NCBI RefSeq assembly: GCF_949987515.2
Contig: NC_082688.1
Location: 100,791,893 to 100,855,892 of the forward strand
Origin: Delphinus delphis
Lineage: Eukaryota; Chordata; Mammalia; Artiodactyla; Delphinidae
Reading direction: 5' to 3'
Length of the DNA stretch: 64,000 nt
Part shown: positions 1 to 11,907 of the stretch, piece by piece
How positions within the stretch are numbered: the stretch's first letter is position 1
How the letters are laid out: each line of letters begins with the position of its first letter
Position numbers and translations under genes: made by a program
The notes under the pieces: model-generated
Database searches by the model: none
Told to the model about the DNA's origin: nothing
What the model saw: the letters and a program-made list of their open reading frames with translations, nothing else

Positions 1-320
1 AAATGTTGGGAAGAAATGAAACAATGCCCAGTGCTGGGAGAAGAGGCAATAAAAGACACCCTCAACCCTTTCCTCTCCACTCATCTCCCATTATCACAGG
101 ATCAGGGGTGGAGGGTGGGCTGCAGAGGGTGGGACTTCTTTGGAGATAAGTGAAGGGAAGACAAATGAAGGACAGCGGGAGGACACTCTTTTGAGAATCT
201 GGGAGAGAAGGTCAAAAGGCAATTACCTTTTTCTCTCTCTTCTTTTTTCTTTCATTGTTAAGACTTCAGCCCAGTATGCATTCAGCTGAAAAGACACTTT
301 TGACTATTGATAGCCAAGAG
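1..320. other. Unassigned flank, no gene seen
   Basis: Nothing coding or repetitive is recognised apart from a short pyrimidine-rich run near 228-256. It ends where the hAT element begins. Confidence 0.4.
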
Positions 321-2832
321 TAGTGGTTTTCAAACTTTCTGGTCTCAAGGTCCTCTTACTTCATAAAAATTATTGAGGAACTTTACGTGGTTTTGTTTAT
401 GCAGGTTATATTTACTGATATTTACTAAGGCAGAAATTAAAATAGAGAAAATATGAAAATATTTATTAGCTATTTAATAGGAACAATAATATACCTATTA
501 TATGTTCACGCGTTTGCTTAAAAAGGACTATATTTTCAAAAAAATGTAATGCATAGATTGGCTTTTTTTTTTTTGCAAATCTCTTTTATGTGTGGATTAG
601 AAGACAGTGGTATCCTCATGTCTGCTCTTGCATTCAGTGTGTTGCAATATACTGTTTTGGTTGAAGTATATTTGGTAGGAACTTCATACAGCTCTGTCAT
701 TGGAAAAGGGATTACTTTCATAGCTGTTTCAGATAACTGTTAATATTCTTTGATACTTCAACAAAGCTTAACAAATGGTAGTTTCTTAAAGGAATGTGGA
801 ATGGGAAGCCTTATCAACGCAGTGTTCATGTTTTGTGAAACTGAAATCGATTGCTCTATCTTGAACTTTCAATATGTCTTTATTCATGCATGATTTTGTA
901 ATTTTCCTACGTTGGTTATTTGGAAGATATGAGTTGACGAGTCATGCAGATCTTCCAAATGTTGATTGATTCCATTAAAAATCACATTCGTTAATCACTA
1001 ATCTCATCAAAAAAGTCTCTAAGTACTGGAAAGCTCTCAAACTCTTAATAACAGATACAAGTTTTCCAATATTCTTATTGTTTCTTGAAAGTTCACATTT
1101 TACCACTGATGACAAACATTAATGACTGTTTCTCTTTAAACGACAGGCTCACTTGGCTCATTTTCAAGAAAATGTCTGCCCTATACACAGATCTAAATAA
1201 CCAAAGTATCATGGTTAGTCATTCTTTCACGTAAAAATGGTACTCCATGAAACAAGTGGATAGTTTAGCTCAAGTTCAATAGTCACACAAGTACTTTTCC
1301 TTGAGACAACCATTGTCCTTCAGTTTGTACCAGAAGTGCTTTAGGCATATGGCCCATTTTGTCACCTTGAATATTAAAAGGTCTTGTACTCTGAGATCAA
1401 AATTTAATAACATTACTACTTTTTCCCTGTCCTTCATCAAGGACACTCTAAAGAGAAACTGGTATTTTTCATCCCCTTGCAAGTATGTGGGTTGAAGAAT
1501 ATGACTGCTAGGAGAGGTTGGTGTCACTTCCTTGATTTATGTTAGTTATGTTTTATCCACCATTGCTACTGCACCATCACTTCAAGTGTCAACATAATTG
1601 GTCCAGGATAAAACATCAGATATTTAAAAATTATTCAACCCTTTGAATATTTCAGTACCACTTGTGTTTGCTGCCAAGCACTCATGTAGAACATCTTTGA
1701 TCATAGTTAGTGCTAATTCCAGACAAATTCAAGCAAAACTACAAGTCTAGCCATAGGTTCATCTGTAACAGTACAAAAGTACAATTCTACAGATGTGACG
1801 CTAACTCATTTTTCATGTTTACAGCTAAATAATTTGTCAAGTTACTGTATTTTTGGAAAGTGGCAGGGTCATGATTTCTTTAAACAACTTTCCATCCAGC
1901 AGGCATTCAGCAAATGTCAAATGTAGAAGCTTTATTGAAGTCTCAGTTACTGTGTTCACTTCTCCAGACAATGCCTTGGACACTAAATCTCAAAATGATG
2001 CCACCATTTAATTGACACCAAAGTGCTATTCAACAGTGTTCTGCTGCATAATACACAATAATTTAGGTGGTTATTATCATTAATAAAACTGAAGAAAAGA
2101 TAGCTTTCTTTATATTTTTGCATCTTATTTACATTTTCTTCCAGTTTCTTTCTAGTAGTTTCTTCTCTCTCATGAGTCAAAAAACTCTTTGTTATCTCAA
2201 TTTTATCTTTTTCAGCACTTTAGAGGTAGACAGTACAGTTGTACGTTGAAAAGTAAGTCTTAATTCCCCCATTTAAGCCAACAATCCGTCCTAAAATACA
2301 AGGAAAACATTTTTAAAACATTTTTATTTGTTTCAGAATAAAATTATATTACATTCCAAAATAATGTTTTGATAAAACTTAGAAAGTTTAAAAGGTAAAA
2401 AAAGATTTTTTTTGCAAAAGAAGACAAAAATTATATTCATTTTTTGTTGTATTTCCACATAGGTATGAAGAAAAGTTAGAAGTTTTAAAATAATAATTTG
2501 TTGGAGGGTAAGGAGATAACATGAATTATAGCTGGTGTAACTGAAGATAACTAGGAAACTCTCAGTAGAAGTCTTGAGAACAAACTGAGCTAATCTCACA
2601 TGTTTATATCCTAAACTCACAACTTAAAAACATTCTGAAAAACCCAGGAATACACAAACTAGCCATCAGAGCAATGGCAGCATCCCATACCATATAGCTT
2701 GAGAAAAGTACCTCTATATATTTGTGAGAGAATAAGAGTGAAAAGGGTGAATAACATCTTAGTGATATTAGGACAAAAATTTTGACATCTGGAATTCCCT
2801 CACAGAACTTCTGGTTGCTTGAAAACTGCAGG
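321..2832 (-). mobile_element. Decayed hAT DNA transposon with transposase remnant
   Basis: The plus-strand left edge (ggttttcaaactttctgg, from about 325) and the right edge (cttgaaaactgca, ending about 2832) are imperfect inverted repeats of the hAT 'ttctcaaa' type. Between them the minus strand holds a degraded transposase. Reading 1605 down to 1549 gives W-T-N-Y-V-D-T-stop-S-D-G-A-V-A-M-V, which matches the hAT hallmark of a Trp/Asn/Val context followed by Thr-Asp-Gly-Ala and Met. Further downstream on that strand, around 1310-1220, Ser-Arg-Lys and Phe/Glu-Leu remnants recall the conserved R-W-L-S-R-G-K segment. Stops and frameshifts are frequent, so the protein is dead. No 8-bp target duplication could be recognised. 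The subfamily (Zaphod or another Tip100-like group versus Charlie) is not settled. Confidence 0.7.
1220..1650 (-). pseudogene. hAT transposase remnant (catalytic-domain region)
   Basis: This is the best preserved coding stretch of the hAT element. A Ser-Asp-Gly-Ala motif lies near 1575, and an open minus-strand segment of 83 codons covers 1276-1527. An in-frame stop sits directly before Ser-Asp-Gly-Ala, and the similarity continues across several frames. A domesticated gene would need an intact frame, which is absent here. Confidence 0.6.
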
Positions 2833-3415
2833 ATAAGAGAAAACTGAGCTAGGATCAGAGCAAAGAAAGAAAATGCCTAACTATTCAGGACCTTTTTTTT
2901 TAATCTTTAAGGGAGAGGGATAAGGGACTTGAGGCTTCCACATCGTTGGCCCTAGCTTATCTGAGTAGGCAAGCCGAGAGGAATTTGGAGATAACTCCTC
3001 TAGCCAGGAATGGAGGGTAATTCAGCTGGAGTGTATCTTGTTTTGTGATTCTAAGTTGACTCTATATAGAAGATTGCTGGTCTGGGTACCAATCTCATGG
3101 AGTGTTGGGAACACATAGTAGCCATCAATCAGCCTGAGGTCTTTTAAAGGTGAGAAGGGGAGAAAGAGTGGAAAAAAACCCTGCATTTGAAAGAATTACC
3201 TGCCCACTCCTGAACCTTCAAATCTCTAGTTCTTACTTGTCTTTTTCAAATCATACTTTAAAAATTAGGTGAATATTTACTTCTTCACCAAAGTTCTTCC
3301 ATTATCATTTCTGATTCGCATCGTCATGTGTCCATTTCATTGCTTAGGATTTGGATTAGTATTGCCAGATGGTACAGAAACCATGCTGACCCAAAGGTGA
3401 CTCATTGAAGAGGGG
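2833..3415. other. Unassigned sequence, no gene seen
   Basis: About 580 bases between the hAT element and an MLT1 LTR. I see no open frame with recognisable content and no recognisable repeat. Confidence 0.4.
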
Positions 3416-3750
3416 TGTCTCAGTCCATCTGGGCTGCTATAACAAGATACCATAAATTGTGTGGATTATAAACAAATGTTTATTTCTCACCGTTCTGGAT
3501 GCTGGGAAGTCCAGGATCATGGTACCAACACAGCTGGTGTTTGGTGAGGGTATCCTGGTTTATAGATGACTGTCTTTTTGCTGTGTCCCCACATGGTGGA
3601 AGGGGCAAGCTAGCTCTCTGTGGTCCCTATCATGGGGGTTCCACCCTCATGACTCAATCATCCCCAAAGGCCTCATCTCCTAATACCATCACCTTGGGAG
3701 TTAGGTTTCAACAAGTAAATTTTGGGGCACTCAACATTCAGACCATAGCA
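3416..3750 (-). mobile_element. MLT1-type ERVL-MaLR solo LTR
   Basis: Read on the minus strand it begins TGCTATGGTCTGAAT and ends near GACTGAGACA. It contains the family's 'gagaaataaa' polyadenylation region and the 'tcatgagggtgg' block. The flanks agggg and aggtg are a plausible 5-bp target duplication with one mismatch. The 121-codon plus-strand frame across it is LTR sequence, not a gene. Confidence 0.85.
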
Positions 3751-4034
3751 AGGTGTAATGTTGGGTCTTCAGCATCAATGATATTGTCTGGAAAGGAATG
3801 GCATTCTAATTGTTTAGAAAGAACAGATGCCCTTCTGATTAATTCTCCCCCCATTGAATCCTAACTGGCCGATTCACAATTTCCATTGTTTTATACTTCA
3901 TCTTTCCCCACTCTATTCCATTGGAAGATTTAAGATAAATAAAAAACAAAACGAAAAATATTAACAAACAACAATAAAACTCTACAGCAGCACAGTTCAT
4001 TAAAACTTTCTACAGTGATGGAAATGTTCTGTAT

Positions 4035-4200
4035 CTTTGCTGTCCAATATGGTAGCCACTCACCACAGTGGCTATTGAATCTTTGAAATTACTAGTACAC
4101 TGTTAAATTGAATGTTTTAATTTAACTTAACAGCTTAATCTTAAATAGCTAGATATAGCTATCAACCATATTTGATAGCACATCTCTAGACAGCTTTAGC
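4035..4200. mobile_element. hAT-like MITE fragment
   Basis: Begins with ctgtccaatatggtagccac, the terminal motif of an abundant short non-autonomous mammalian DNA transposon. An AT-rich interior follows. The far terminus is degraded. The same terminal motif appears reversed near 40690. Confidence 0.55.
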
Positions 4201-4399
4201 CACGATCGTTCTTCCCGGTTTCATTTCTTTTTCTGTACTCCTAAGCTCCTTGGGTTTTGTGGTATTGTGATTTCACAGGGGGGTGGGGGAAATGCTGGTA
4301 TTCTTTTTTCCCTACCTGATGCAGTGGTCATGGGACCAGGGCTGGAACTGTAAGGCTGATAGGAGGGATGATTCCTAAGGCAAAATCTGTAACTGTGTT

Positions 4400-5022
4400 T
4401 TTACCCTTTACATCAGAATTCCTAAGGGACTGATGAGGCAGGATGTGCCTTCACCTCATCTGGTAAAATTGGGATTAACAGTGAATGCAGCTGTATTGCC
4501 TGGTTGTGAAGATAGCCCACTAGTTCTGTGCCTATGTAATCTACATGACTAAGCGAACAGGAGTAGACTGAGGGCGGGGGATGGGGGACTTGCCGCCTGC
4601 AATCTAGACCAGCACAGTCGCAGAACCCATCCAATGGTGTAAAAGTCTGAGTACAAATGGAGAGAAGGAAAAGTGGTAGACGAATAAATGGGGTATGTAA
4701 TGAGGGAAATCCAAGGTGATAGTAGCACCTCCAAAGAAGCTCAGAGCAAGAGATGATACTGTCTCTTCGCTCAAGTACACCAGATGCCTGAAAGGGTAAA
4801 GTCGTATGTGTCTGACATCATGTCTGCTTTTGGAACCCAATAAAATCAAATGGAAGTCTGCAAACCTGCGTGGCCTTGCCCTGGGAGATGTTTTCACAGG
4901 ATATGATGATGGAATGGGTATTCGCTAATGACTGAATGGGATTATAGTAATGTGCCAGTATCTTTTGACTTTTATGATTGTTTTGCTATAGGAGATTGTG
5001 TTCAAAGACCCCGGAGGGGGAA
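4400..5022 (+). mobile_element. 3' internal part of an ERVL-type endogenous retrovirus (decayed)
   Basis: Assigned by position: it runs directly into a purine-rich tract and an LTR start at 5023-5025. All frames are interrupted and no gene product can be read through. The retroviral identity of the interior is inferred from the polypurine tract and LTR junction, so family assignment is tentative. Confidence 0.45.
5011..5022 (+). other. Putative retroviral polypurine tract
   Basis: The run ccggagggggaa is followed at once by TG, the expected arrangement where plus-strand priming occurs next to a 3' LTR. Confidence 0.5.
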
Positions 5023-5230
5023 TGTGATATTGTAATTGATAATAAGAAATGTATATTTGGTCTTCATCTCTATTTCTGGCACAGAGCCCTTAAAACCCTT
5101 GAAATTTCCTAAGTGATAAAGGTGTCTTCTGTTATGTTCGTGAGGTGACTTTTGGACTGCACCAAAGCCTCTTGGGGTGGTAATAATGAGGGCATGACCA
5201 GGGAGTTAGATAGACGAGTTAGCAATTCAG
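5023..5230 (+). mobile_element. Partial ERVL-type LTR (5' portion)
   Basis: Starts with TG and carries a block (tatatttggtcttcatctc, then tggcacagagccctt, then aatttcctaagtgataaa) that I recognise as the 5' part of an ERVL-class LTR. An antisense LTR of what looks like the same group lies at 10965-11755. The right boundary is unclear. Confidence 0.55.
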
Positions 5231-5389
5231 GGCCAAATATCAGACAAAGATTTTCTTGGACAGGTGTCATACGCACCTCTATTCAATGAATAGGAATCGT
5301 AGAACTGCACTAAAGGCATGGTTTCTATCAGATGGGAAACAATGCTCACTAATTGTTTGTGAAATAAAACTGGATAAAACGTAAATGTA

Positions 5390-5403
5390 AGTTATATGTT
5401 TTA
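5390..5403. repeat. Target-site duplication of SINE at 5404
   Basis: agttatatgtttta here is repeated without mismatch at 5758-5771. Confidence 0.9.
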
Positions 5404-5757
5404 TTTCATTTTTTAAAATTTATTTATTTATTTTTGGCTGCGTTGGGTCTTCGTTGCTGCGCACGGGCTTTCTCTAGCTGGCGGCGAGTGAGGGCTACTC
5501 TTAGTTGCGTTTCGCGGGCTTCTCATTGCGGTGGCTTCTCTTGTTGCAGAGCACGAGCTCTAGGTGTGCGGGCTTCAGTAGTTGTGGCATGCGAGTGCAG
5601 TAGTTGTGGCTCATGGGCTCTAGAGCGCAGGCTCAGTAGTTGTGGCTCACGGGCCCAGTTGCTCCACAGCATGTGAGATCTTCCCAGACAGGGATCGAAC
5701 CCGTGTGCCCTGTACTGGCGGGAGGATTCTTAGCCACTGCGCCACCAGGGAAGTCCC
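5404..5757 (-). mobile_element. CHR SINE, long form
   Basis: The tRNA-derived head lies at the right end (reverse complement of gggacttccctggtggcgca). The body holds repeated 'agtagttgtggct' units and the A-rich tail is at the left. On the sense strand the B box reads GGTTCGATCC, close to the tRNA consensus. Perfect 14-bp flanking duplications fix the edges. Confidence 0.95.
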
Positions 5758-5771
5758 AGTTATATGTTTTA

Positions 5772-6480
5772 GATATAAAATGTATAAAGTATAAACCACA
5801 TATACATTGAAGAGAAATATACAGGTCTAGGGTGAATACTTTCTGCCATCAAGTAGCTCATATTCTTGATAGAGAAACAAAGACATAGACACCTAGATGG
5901 AGCAATACCATAATGCTATATTAATTTGAATAAAAGATGAAGGTAAAAGTGATTAGCTCTGTTTTTTATGATCACATTCTATTTTTCCAAATATGAATCC
6001 ACCATTTGCGCAGTGTTTTGAGGGTACAGAGATGTTTGTCGGATAGAGGAATGGATGACCTCTTAACAAAGAGCTTTACTTCTGGTTCTTGTAATCTGAG
6101 CCTCACCTCATTACAGCTCCTTAAGATGCTTTCAAACTACCAATTCTAGACCAGTTTTAACCCTGAATACTTAGACAACTTTCCTGGCAACTGCAGATAA
6201 ACATTCAGTCAGTGTTGTTGGAGCATCTACCAGGAAGATAGAAGATCATCTTTGGAAGATAATGTATAGGTCCCTGTCCTCAAATAGCTTAGAACAAGAA
6301 TAATGCATTTAAAATTTTGCCACCAATAGAATAGAGTGTACATTACATGTCAGATGAATGGTATAGACGTTAAGTACTAGGCCAGTTCCGAGGAGGGAAG
6401 GGTGTTTTCCAGCTGGTGTGATCCAGCTGTTGTGATTAATCAGCATGAGGATGCCCTGGGGGATGGTAGCTGGCTCTGTT
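5772..6480. repeat. L2-like ancient LINE fragments
   Basis: Segments near 5820-5960 and 6200-6370 resemble degraded L2 3' ends (phrases such as 'tctgccatcaagtagctcata' and 'gtccctgtcctcaaatagct'). Divergence is high and orientation uncertain. No gene is seen. Confidence 0.4.
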
Positions 6481-6814
6481 TTCTGAGGCCTTTAGTGCTG
6501 ACTTAGCCGTTCCAGGAGTAAAGGAAACTGACTCCAGTGAAAAAGTCCCAGCCTGACTTCTTTTCTAGAAAAGCATTGGCAAGTGGACTCTCTATTGTAA
6601 TTCAATGATGAACAGCTTGATACAACTGTCATGGATTGTCCTGGCTTCTCCTGGATGTGAATTAGATCCTTTTGTAAGCTGCAAAAATTCCTTAAGGTCA
6701 CAAAGTACCATTCTGCTGCCTTGCTCTGCACATTATAAAAGGCTCCCTTAATTATGTACTTGGGAAGAGTACAAAGATTCTCATAATGTATTTGTAATTC
6801 ACGGTCATGTGAAG

Positions 6815-6905
6815 TAAGATCTGTATTTGAATTCCATTTTGTCATTTGCCAGCTGTGTGACCTTGGAGAAGTCAGTCTTTCTGGTCCTTCTTCACTCTCC
6901 CCCCG
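6815..6905 (+). repeat. MIR SINE core fragment
   Basis: Contains ccagctgtgtgaccttgg, the conserved MIR core, followed by the decayed 'cctcagtttcc' region. Confidence 0.65.
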
Positions 6906-7335
6906 CTCCGCCCCCATAGATTTCTGCTTTTAATCCTGAGTATGTAAGTGTTAAATGACATTACACATTTAACCAATAGTTACCATTCAGGTTAATAAGA
7001 TCCAGGATCTGTAGTTTATCCATTTTCCTTTTCTTTTTTTTTTTTAAATCAGATAATTCTTTCTGTTTCTAGTTTCCCCCTTTGGATATGGATTGCATTA
7101 TACTATTTCCAATATAATTACCTCAAGAAGGGAGACAATCAAACTTCCACCAGAGGCACCTAAAATAAGGGCTGTACCTTTAAATACCGGTAGGGAGACA
7201 CCCCACCTAAATTTAGTCTATCATGGTTGTGCTACGGTATAGAGATATAGGCTTCATGAAAGATTATCCCGTTAAGGATAATCATTTATTCCCTCTTCAG
7301 CATTCTTTCTTTAGTTATATAGATCTCACTTTCGA
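6906..7335. other. Unassigned sequence, no gene seen
   Basis: AT-rich, with a T-run at 7034-7046. No repeat or exon could be recognised. Confidence 0.35.
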
Positions 7336-7339
7336 ATTA

Positions 7340-10030
7340 TTTTCCTTCTCTGTGCAGAACTTTAAAAAAATTCTTTATCTTTTAGAGCAGATTTAAGTTT
7401 ACAACAAAATTGGGAGAAATGTACAGAGATTTCCCACATGTCCCCTTACCCCAGACAAGTATAGCATCCCTCCTTACCCACATCTTCCACCAGAGTGGTA
7501 CATTTGTTACAACTGATGAACCTGCACTGACACATCATTGTCACACAAAATCCGTAGTTAACATTAGGGTTCGTTCTTGGCGTTGGACATTCTACGGGTT
7601 TGGGCAAATGTGTAATGACATGTGTCCATTATTGTAGTATCATACAGAGCATTTTCATTGCCTTAAAAGTCCTCTATCCTCCACCTATTGATCCTTCTCT
7701 CTGTCCTCAGCCCTTGGTAACCACTGATTTTTTACTGTCTCCATGGTTTTGTCTTTTTCAGAATGTCATATAGTTGGAATCATAGAATATGTAACCTTTT
7801 CAGATTGGCTTCTTTCACTTAGAAATATGCATTTAAAGTTTCTCCATGTCTTTTCATGGCTTGATAGCTCATTTCTTTTTAGCACTGAATAATATTCCAT
7901 TGTCTGGATGTACCGCCCTTCATCCATTTACCTACTGAAGGACATCTTGGTTGCTTCTAAGTTTTGGCAATCATGAATAAAGCTACTATAAACATATGTG
8001 TGTGGGTTTTTGTGTGAGCAAGTTTTCAGTTTCTTTGGAAAAATACCAAGGAGTGTGATTACTGGATTGTATGCTAAGAGTATGTTTAATTTTGTAAGAT
8101 GCTGCCAAACTTCCTTTCCAAGTGGCTTTATACCATGTTGCATTCCCAACAGCAGTAAATGACAGTTACTGTTTTCCACGTCCTCACCAGCATTTGGTAT
8201 TGTCGGTGTTCTGTGTCTTAGCCATTATAATAGGTGTGGAGTGGTGTCTCATTATTGTAATTTGCAATTCCCCAATGGCATATGATGTGGAAAGCTTCTG
8301 TTAATACTTGTTTCAGGGTAGGTCTGTGAGCAATGGCTTTCCTCAGTTTTTGTTTGTTTGAGAAAATATTTCCCCTTCACTTTTAAAGGATAATTTTGCT
8401 GGATACAGAATGCTTGGTTGGGAAGATTTTCTATCAGCCCTTGAATATTTCACCCCACCTTCTTCTTGCTTGCATGGTTTCTGGTGAGAAGTCCACTTTA
8501 ATCCTTATCCTTGCTCCTTTATAGGTAAGGTGTTTCCCCCCGTCTTGTTTCTTTAAAGATTTTGTTTTTGTCTTTGGCTTACTGCAGTTTGAATATAATA
8601 TGCCTAGGTATATATATTTTTTGATATTTACCCTGCTTAGTATTCTCTGAGGTCCCTGATCAATGGGTTAATGCCTGTCATTAATGTTGGAACATTCTCA
8701 GCCACTATTACTTCAAGTATTTCTTCTACTCTGTTCTATCTTCTTCTGGTATTCCGGTTATCTATATATTACATTAAAAAAAGTGTCCCACAGTTTTGGG
8801 TGTTCTGTTCCTATGTTTTTAATTCTTTTTTTCTCTTGGAGAAAGAGAGTTTGAAAAGTTTCTATCTGACCTATCTTCTAGTTCACTGATTCTTTCCTTG
8901 GCCACGTCCAGTCTACCAATGAGACCACTGAAAGCATTCTTCATTTCTGTGCAGTTAGTTTTGATTTCTAGCTTTTCCTTTAGATACTTTCTTAGGATTT
9001 CCACTTCTATGTTTACATTATCCATCTGTTCTTATGTATTTTTCACTTTTACCTTGGATCCTTTAACATATTAACCATAGTTGTTTTTAAATTCCCTGCC
9101 TAGTAATTCCAAAATGGATGTCATGTCTGAGTCTGATTCCGATACTTACTTTGTCTCTTCAGACTTTTTTTCCTTTCCTTTTAGCATGGCTTCTAATTAT
9201 TTTGTTGAAAGCTGGACATGATATATTGGGTAATAGAAATTGAGGTAAATAGATTTTTGGTGTGAGATTCTATGTTACACTGGCTAGGAGTTGGGCTATA
9301 TTTAATGCTACTGTAGCTGTAGGTTCTGGAGGCTTTAAACTCCCCCAGGTGTCCTTGCTTTTGTCTCCCTTGTTGTCATTGGGCTTCCCTAAGAACTCCT
9401 CCTCAGATAGTCTCCACCTCAAATTTTGTACAGCTATAATCCATTGTTATAGTAGAGTCCTGTTGGTATGGTGGTAAGTTTTGAATGAGGAGGAGAAGCA
9501 TTCTAAAATCTTACGATTAAATCTAGGTCTTTTAGTGGATCTGTGTTTCTGAGCTGTGACCTTCACAAGCGTTTCTTAGCCCCCGCCCCATCTATTTTTT
9601 TCACTCCTAGGTGAGACAGCAAAATTAGAGAGGGCTGGATTTGAGAAATGCAGTTTCCCCAGGTGGAATAAAATCTGAAAAGGCATTTCCTCCAGAGAAC
9701 AGGCCTTTGTTATAAAGATTGCTCGGGGTGTATTTCACAATGGTTACTTTTCCTCTCCTTTTGCTGGAGCCAGAAAGGGATGTTTCTTGGCTCTTCAGTG
9801 TAGGAAACTGGTGGAATCCCTGGAGGTAAAAGCGATGGAAGTGTACAGGTCCCTCTCAGACTGTGTTCCAAAGAGTTTCTCACTCAAGCTAGTGCACACT
9901 CAGCCCTGGGCAATTCATCCAAATTACCATTTAAGTGTTGCTACCAGTTTATGGCTCCAGCAGCTTCAGCTCCAGGATCCTGGCAATGAGGCTCTGAATT
10001 TGCCCGTCTCTCCAGATTTCCAGTGCTAAA
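7340..10030 (-). mobile_element. HAL1 (half-L1) retrotransposon, antisense
   Basis: On the minus strand, ORF1-like sequence (about 9300 down to 8310) is followed directly by L1M-type ORF2 C-terminal and 3' UTR sequence (8310 to 7340). No endonuclease or reverse transcriptase region lies between them, which is the HAL1 layout. A 68-codon minus-strand frame at 8819-9025 reads like the ORF1 coiled coil, with R-I-S-E-L-E-D-R. The part from 9300 to 10030 is probably 5' UTR and is less certain. An L1 with an internal deletion would look the same. Confidence 0.65.
8819..9025 (-). pseudogene. L1/HAL1 ORF1 coiled-coil remnant
   Basis: A 68-codon open fragment is rich in Glu, Lys, Arg and Leu and contains ERISELEDRS, typical of the trimerising coiled coil of L1 ORF1 proteins. 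It is truncated on both sides by stops and belongs to the HAL1 element. Confidence 0.75.
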
Positions 10031-10964
10031 GATGTACACTTTGACTGTTGTATTTGAATGGACCTTCCAAGTTAGCTGAATTTTTCATATGTGTCCTTCT
10101 CACATGCAAATCAACCTTGGCTCTGAAATAACACTTGGTTTTCAAGCTTTTTGTTTAGGTTTCTTCTAGGGAGGCCTTGGGAACACAAGGAAAGATGAGC
10201 TTTGCATTATATTTTGCATCTAATGAATTCTTCAGCTTCTGTTTTATTTCTTGGGCTTATGGAAACAAGTTTTTATAATTACAGAGGGACACCCTGAAAA
10301 ATCTTGTAATTCCTTATATCTGTGATTCTTAGTTTATGTTTGCGATTGCGATAAATAGGAAGAAAGCTTATGTGGCTTCAGAGGTTTTTTTCCAATAGGA
10401 GATCAGAGCATTTGGTGGTAAAAAACTCTCCACTTATTCTGCTATTTTCCTCATTTTTTTTTTTTTTTTTTCCATGGGATGTAAGCGACTGACCTATTAT
10501 CGAATCAGGATAGACGGAAGAGAACTGGCCTTCTCTGTTCAGGTCTGTGCTGGCTCATGAAACCTGGAAGATTTCCTGTCCCTTCCCTCAGACCATGCAG
10601 ACATGTGTGTTGCAGCTGCTTTTATTAACCTGGTTGGTCGTCCTCCTGAACTAGATAGCCACACACTCTACCACCAGCTACCATCGTGTATGGTATATCT
10701 TAGAAAATGAATCATTTAAGAACACTTTAAAAATATAAATGATATTTTTATTTCTTTATATTACAAAAACTGCAAAATAGAGATAAATAACAAGCCAATT
10801 TATTTCACAATGAATTTTCCCTTTTTATAGTACATTTCCTTCCTTCTTTTTCTTATACATGTTTTTCATATAACTGCAGTCGCAGTTAACGTAACTACAT
10901 AATATAGGTAACGTGACCGTGGTATCGTGAACTTCTAGTCATTCTGATATGTGGGATTTTCTAC
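10031..10964. other. Unassigned AT-rich sequence
   Basis: Holds a poly(T) run at 10454-10471 and very AT-rich sequence at 10725-10880. No gene or clear repeat is seen. Confidence 0.35.
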
Positions 10965-11755
10965 CCACAGCACCAAGAAATTCTTCAGCACCACCTGGGT
11001 GTCCTACAATTCAACTCAATTCTGACACTATCTACCCAGAGATAGCATCAGGTTCCACAGGTTAAGGGCTCAGTCCCACAAGACTGCCCTCTGCTTCAGA
11101 TTCCAATCACAAGTCCAGGTTGTCACCTGTGCTTCTGACAGACTGGCTATAGATCAGAGGTTCCCACGACCCCCTCCTTGGGTTCAATTGATTTGCTAGA
11201 GCAGCTCACAGAACTCAGGAGACTAGTTTACTCACTAGATTACCATTTTATTACAAAGGATATTAAAGGATAAGAATCAGCAGCCAGATGAAGAGATACA
11301 TAAGAAGGTTTTGAACAAAGGAGCTTCTGTCCCCGTGGAGTTTGGGGACCTGACACGGTGGCACATGAAAGCACTCTGGTTCACCAACCTGGAAGCTCTT
11401 TGTAACCCCTCTTTTTTGGTTTTTTATGGAGGCTTCATTACATAGGCATGATTGATAAAAATCGTTGGCCATTGGTGACTGATTCTACCTCCAGCCCCTC
11501 TCTCCTGCCTGGAAATCAGGGGATGGGATTGAGAGTTCCAACCCTCTATTCATGGTTGGTTCCCCTGGCAACCAGCCACCCCAACCCCATCTTTAGGGGA
11601 TTTCTAAAAGTCATCTCATTAACATAAACTCAGTTGTGGTTGAAAAGTCAGTGTTATGAATAGCAAGACACCTATTTCACGTTTATGGCTCTGAAGCCAT
11701 TTGAGGAACTGGGGACAAGAGACCAAATACTATAACAAAAGATGATCCCCTCACC
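10965..11755 (-). mobile_element. ERVL-type LTR, antisense
   Basis: Several strongly conserved LTR blocks are recognised: 'ttaagggctcagtcccaca', 'gctagagcagctcacaga', 'atggaggcttcattacatagg' and 'tggttcccctggcaaccag'. Together they match one ERVL-class LTR in reverse. The end near 11755 meets an inserted L1. The block at 11908-12085 looks like the far LTR edge. Confidence 0.7.
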
Positions 11756-11756
11756 C

Positions 11757-11907
11757 TTCTTTTTTTTAGTTGAAATATAGTTGATTTACAATGTTGTGTT
11801 AGTTTCAGGTGTATGGCAAAATGATTCAGTGATACATAAATATATATCTATGTTTTTCAGATTCTTTTCCCTTGTAGATTATTATAACATATTGAGTATA
11901 ATTCCAA
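11757..11907 (-). mobile_element. L1 3' end fragment
   Basis: Matches the antisense cetartiodactyl L1 3' UTR: T-rich start, then atatagttgatttacaatgt and ttagtttcaggtgtatggc. It interrupts LTR-like sequence. Confidence 0.8.

Noticed and set aside
4604..4897. Minus-strand 97-codon frame as a gene
   Set aside because: It lies antisense in the presumed decayed provirus region and shows no domain.
5434..5676. Cys/Arg-rich 80-codon frame
   Set aside because: Translation of the antisense long CHR SINE body. Similar frames occur at 47764-48067.
6492..6917. Minus-strand frame of 141 codons
   Set aside because: Part of it is antisense to a MIR. There are no recognisable domain or splice signals, and composition is like the surroundings.
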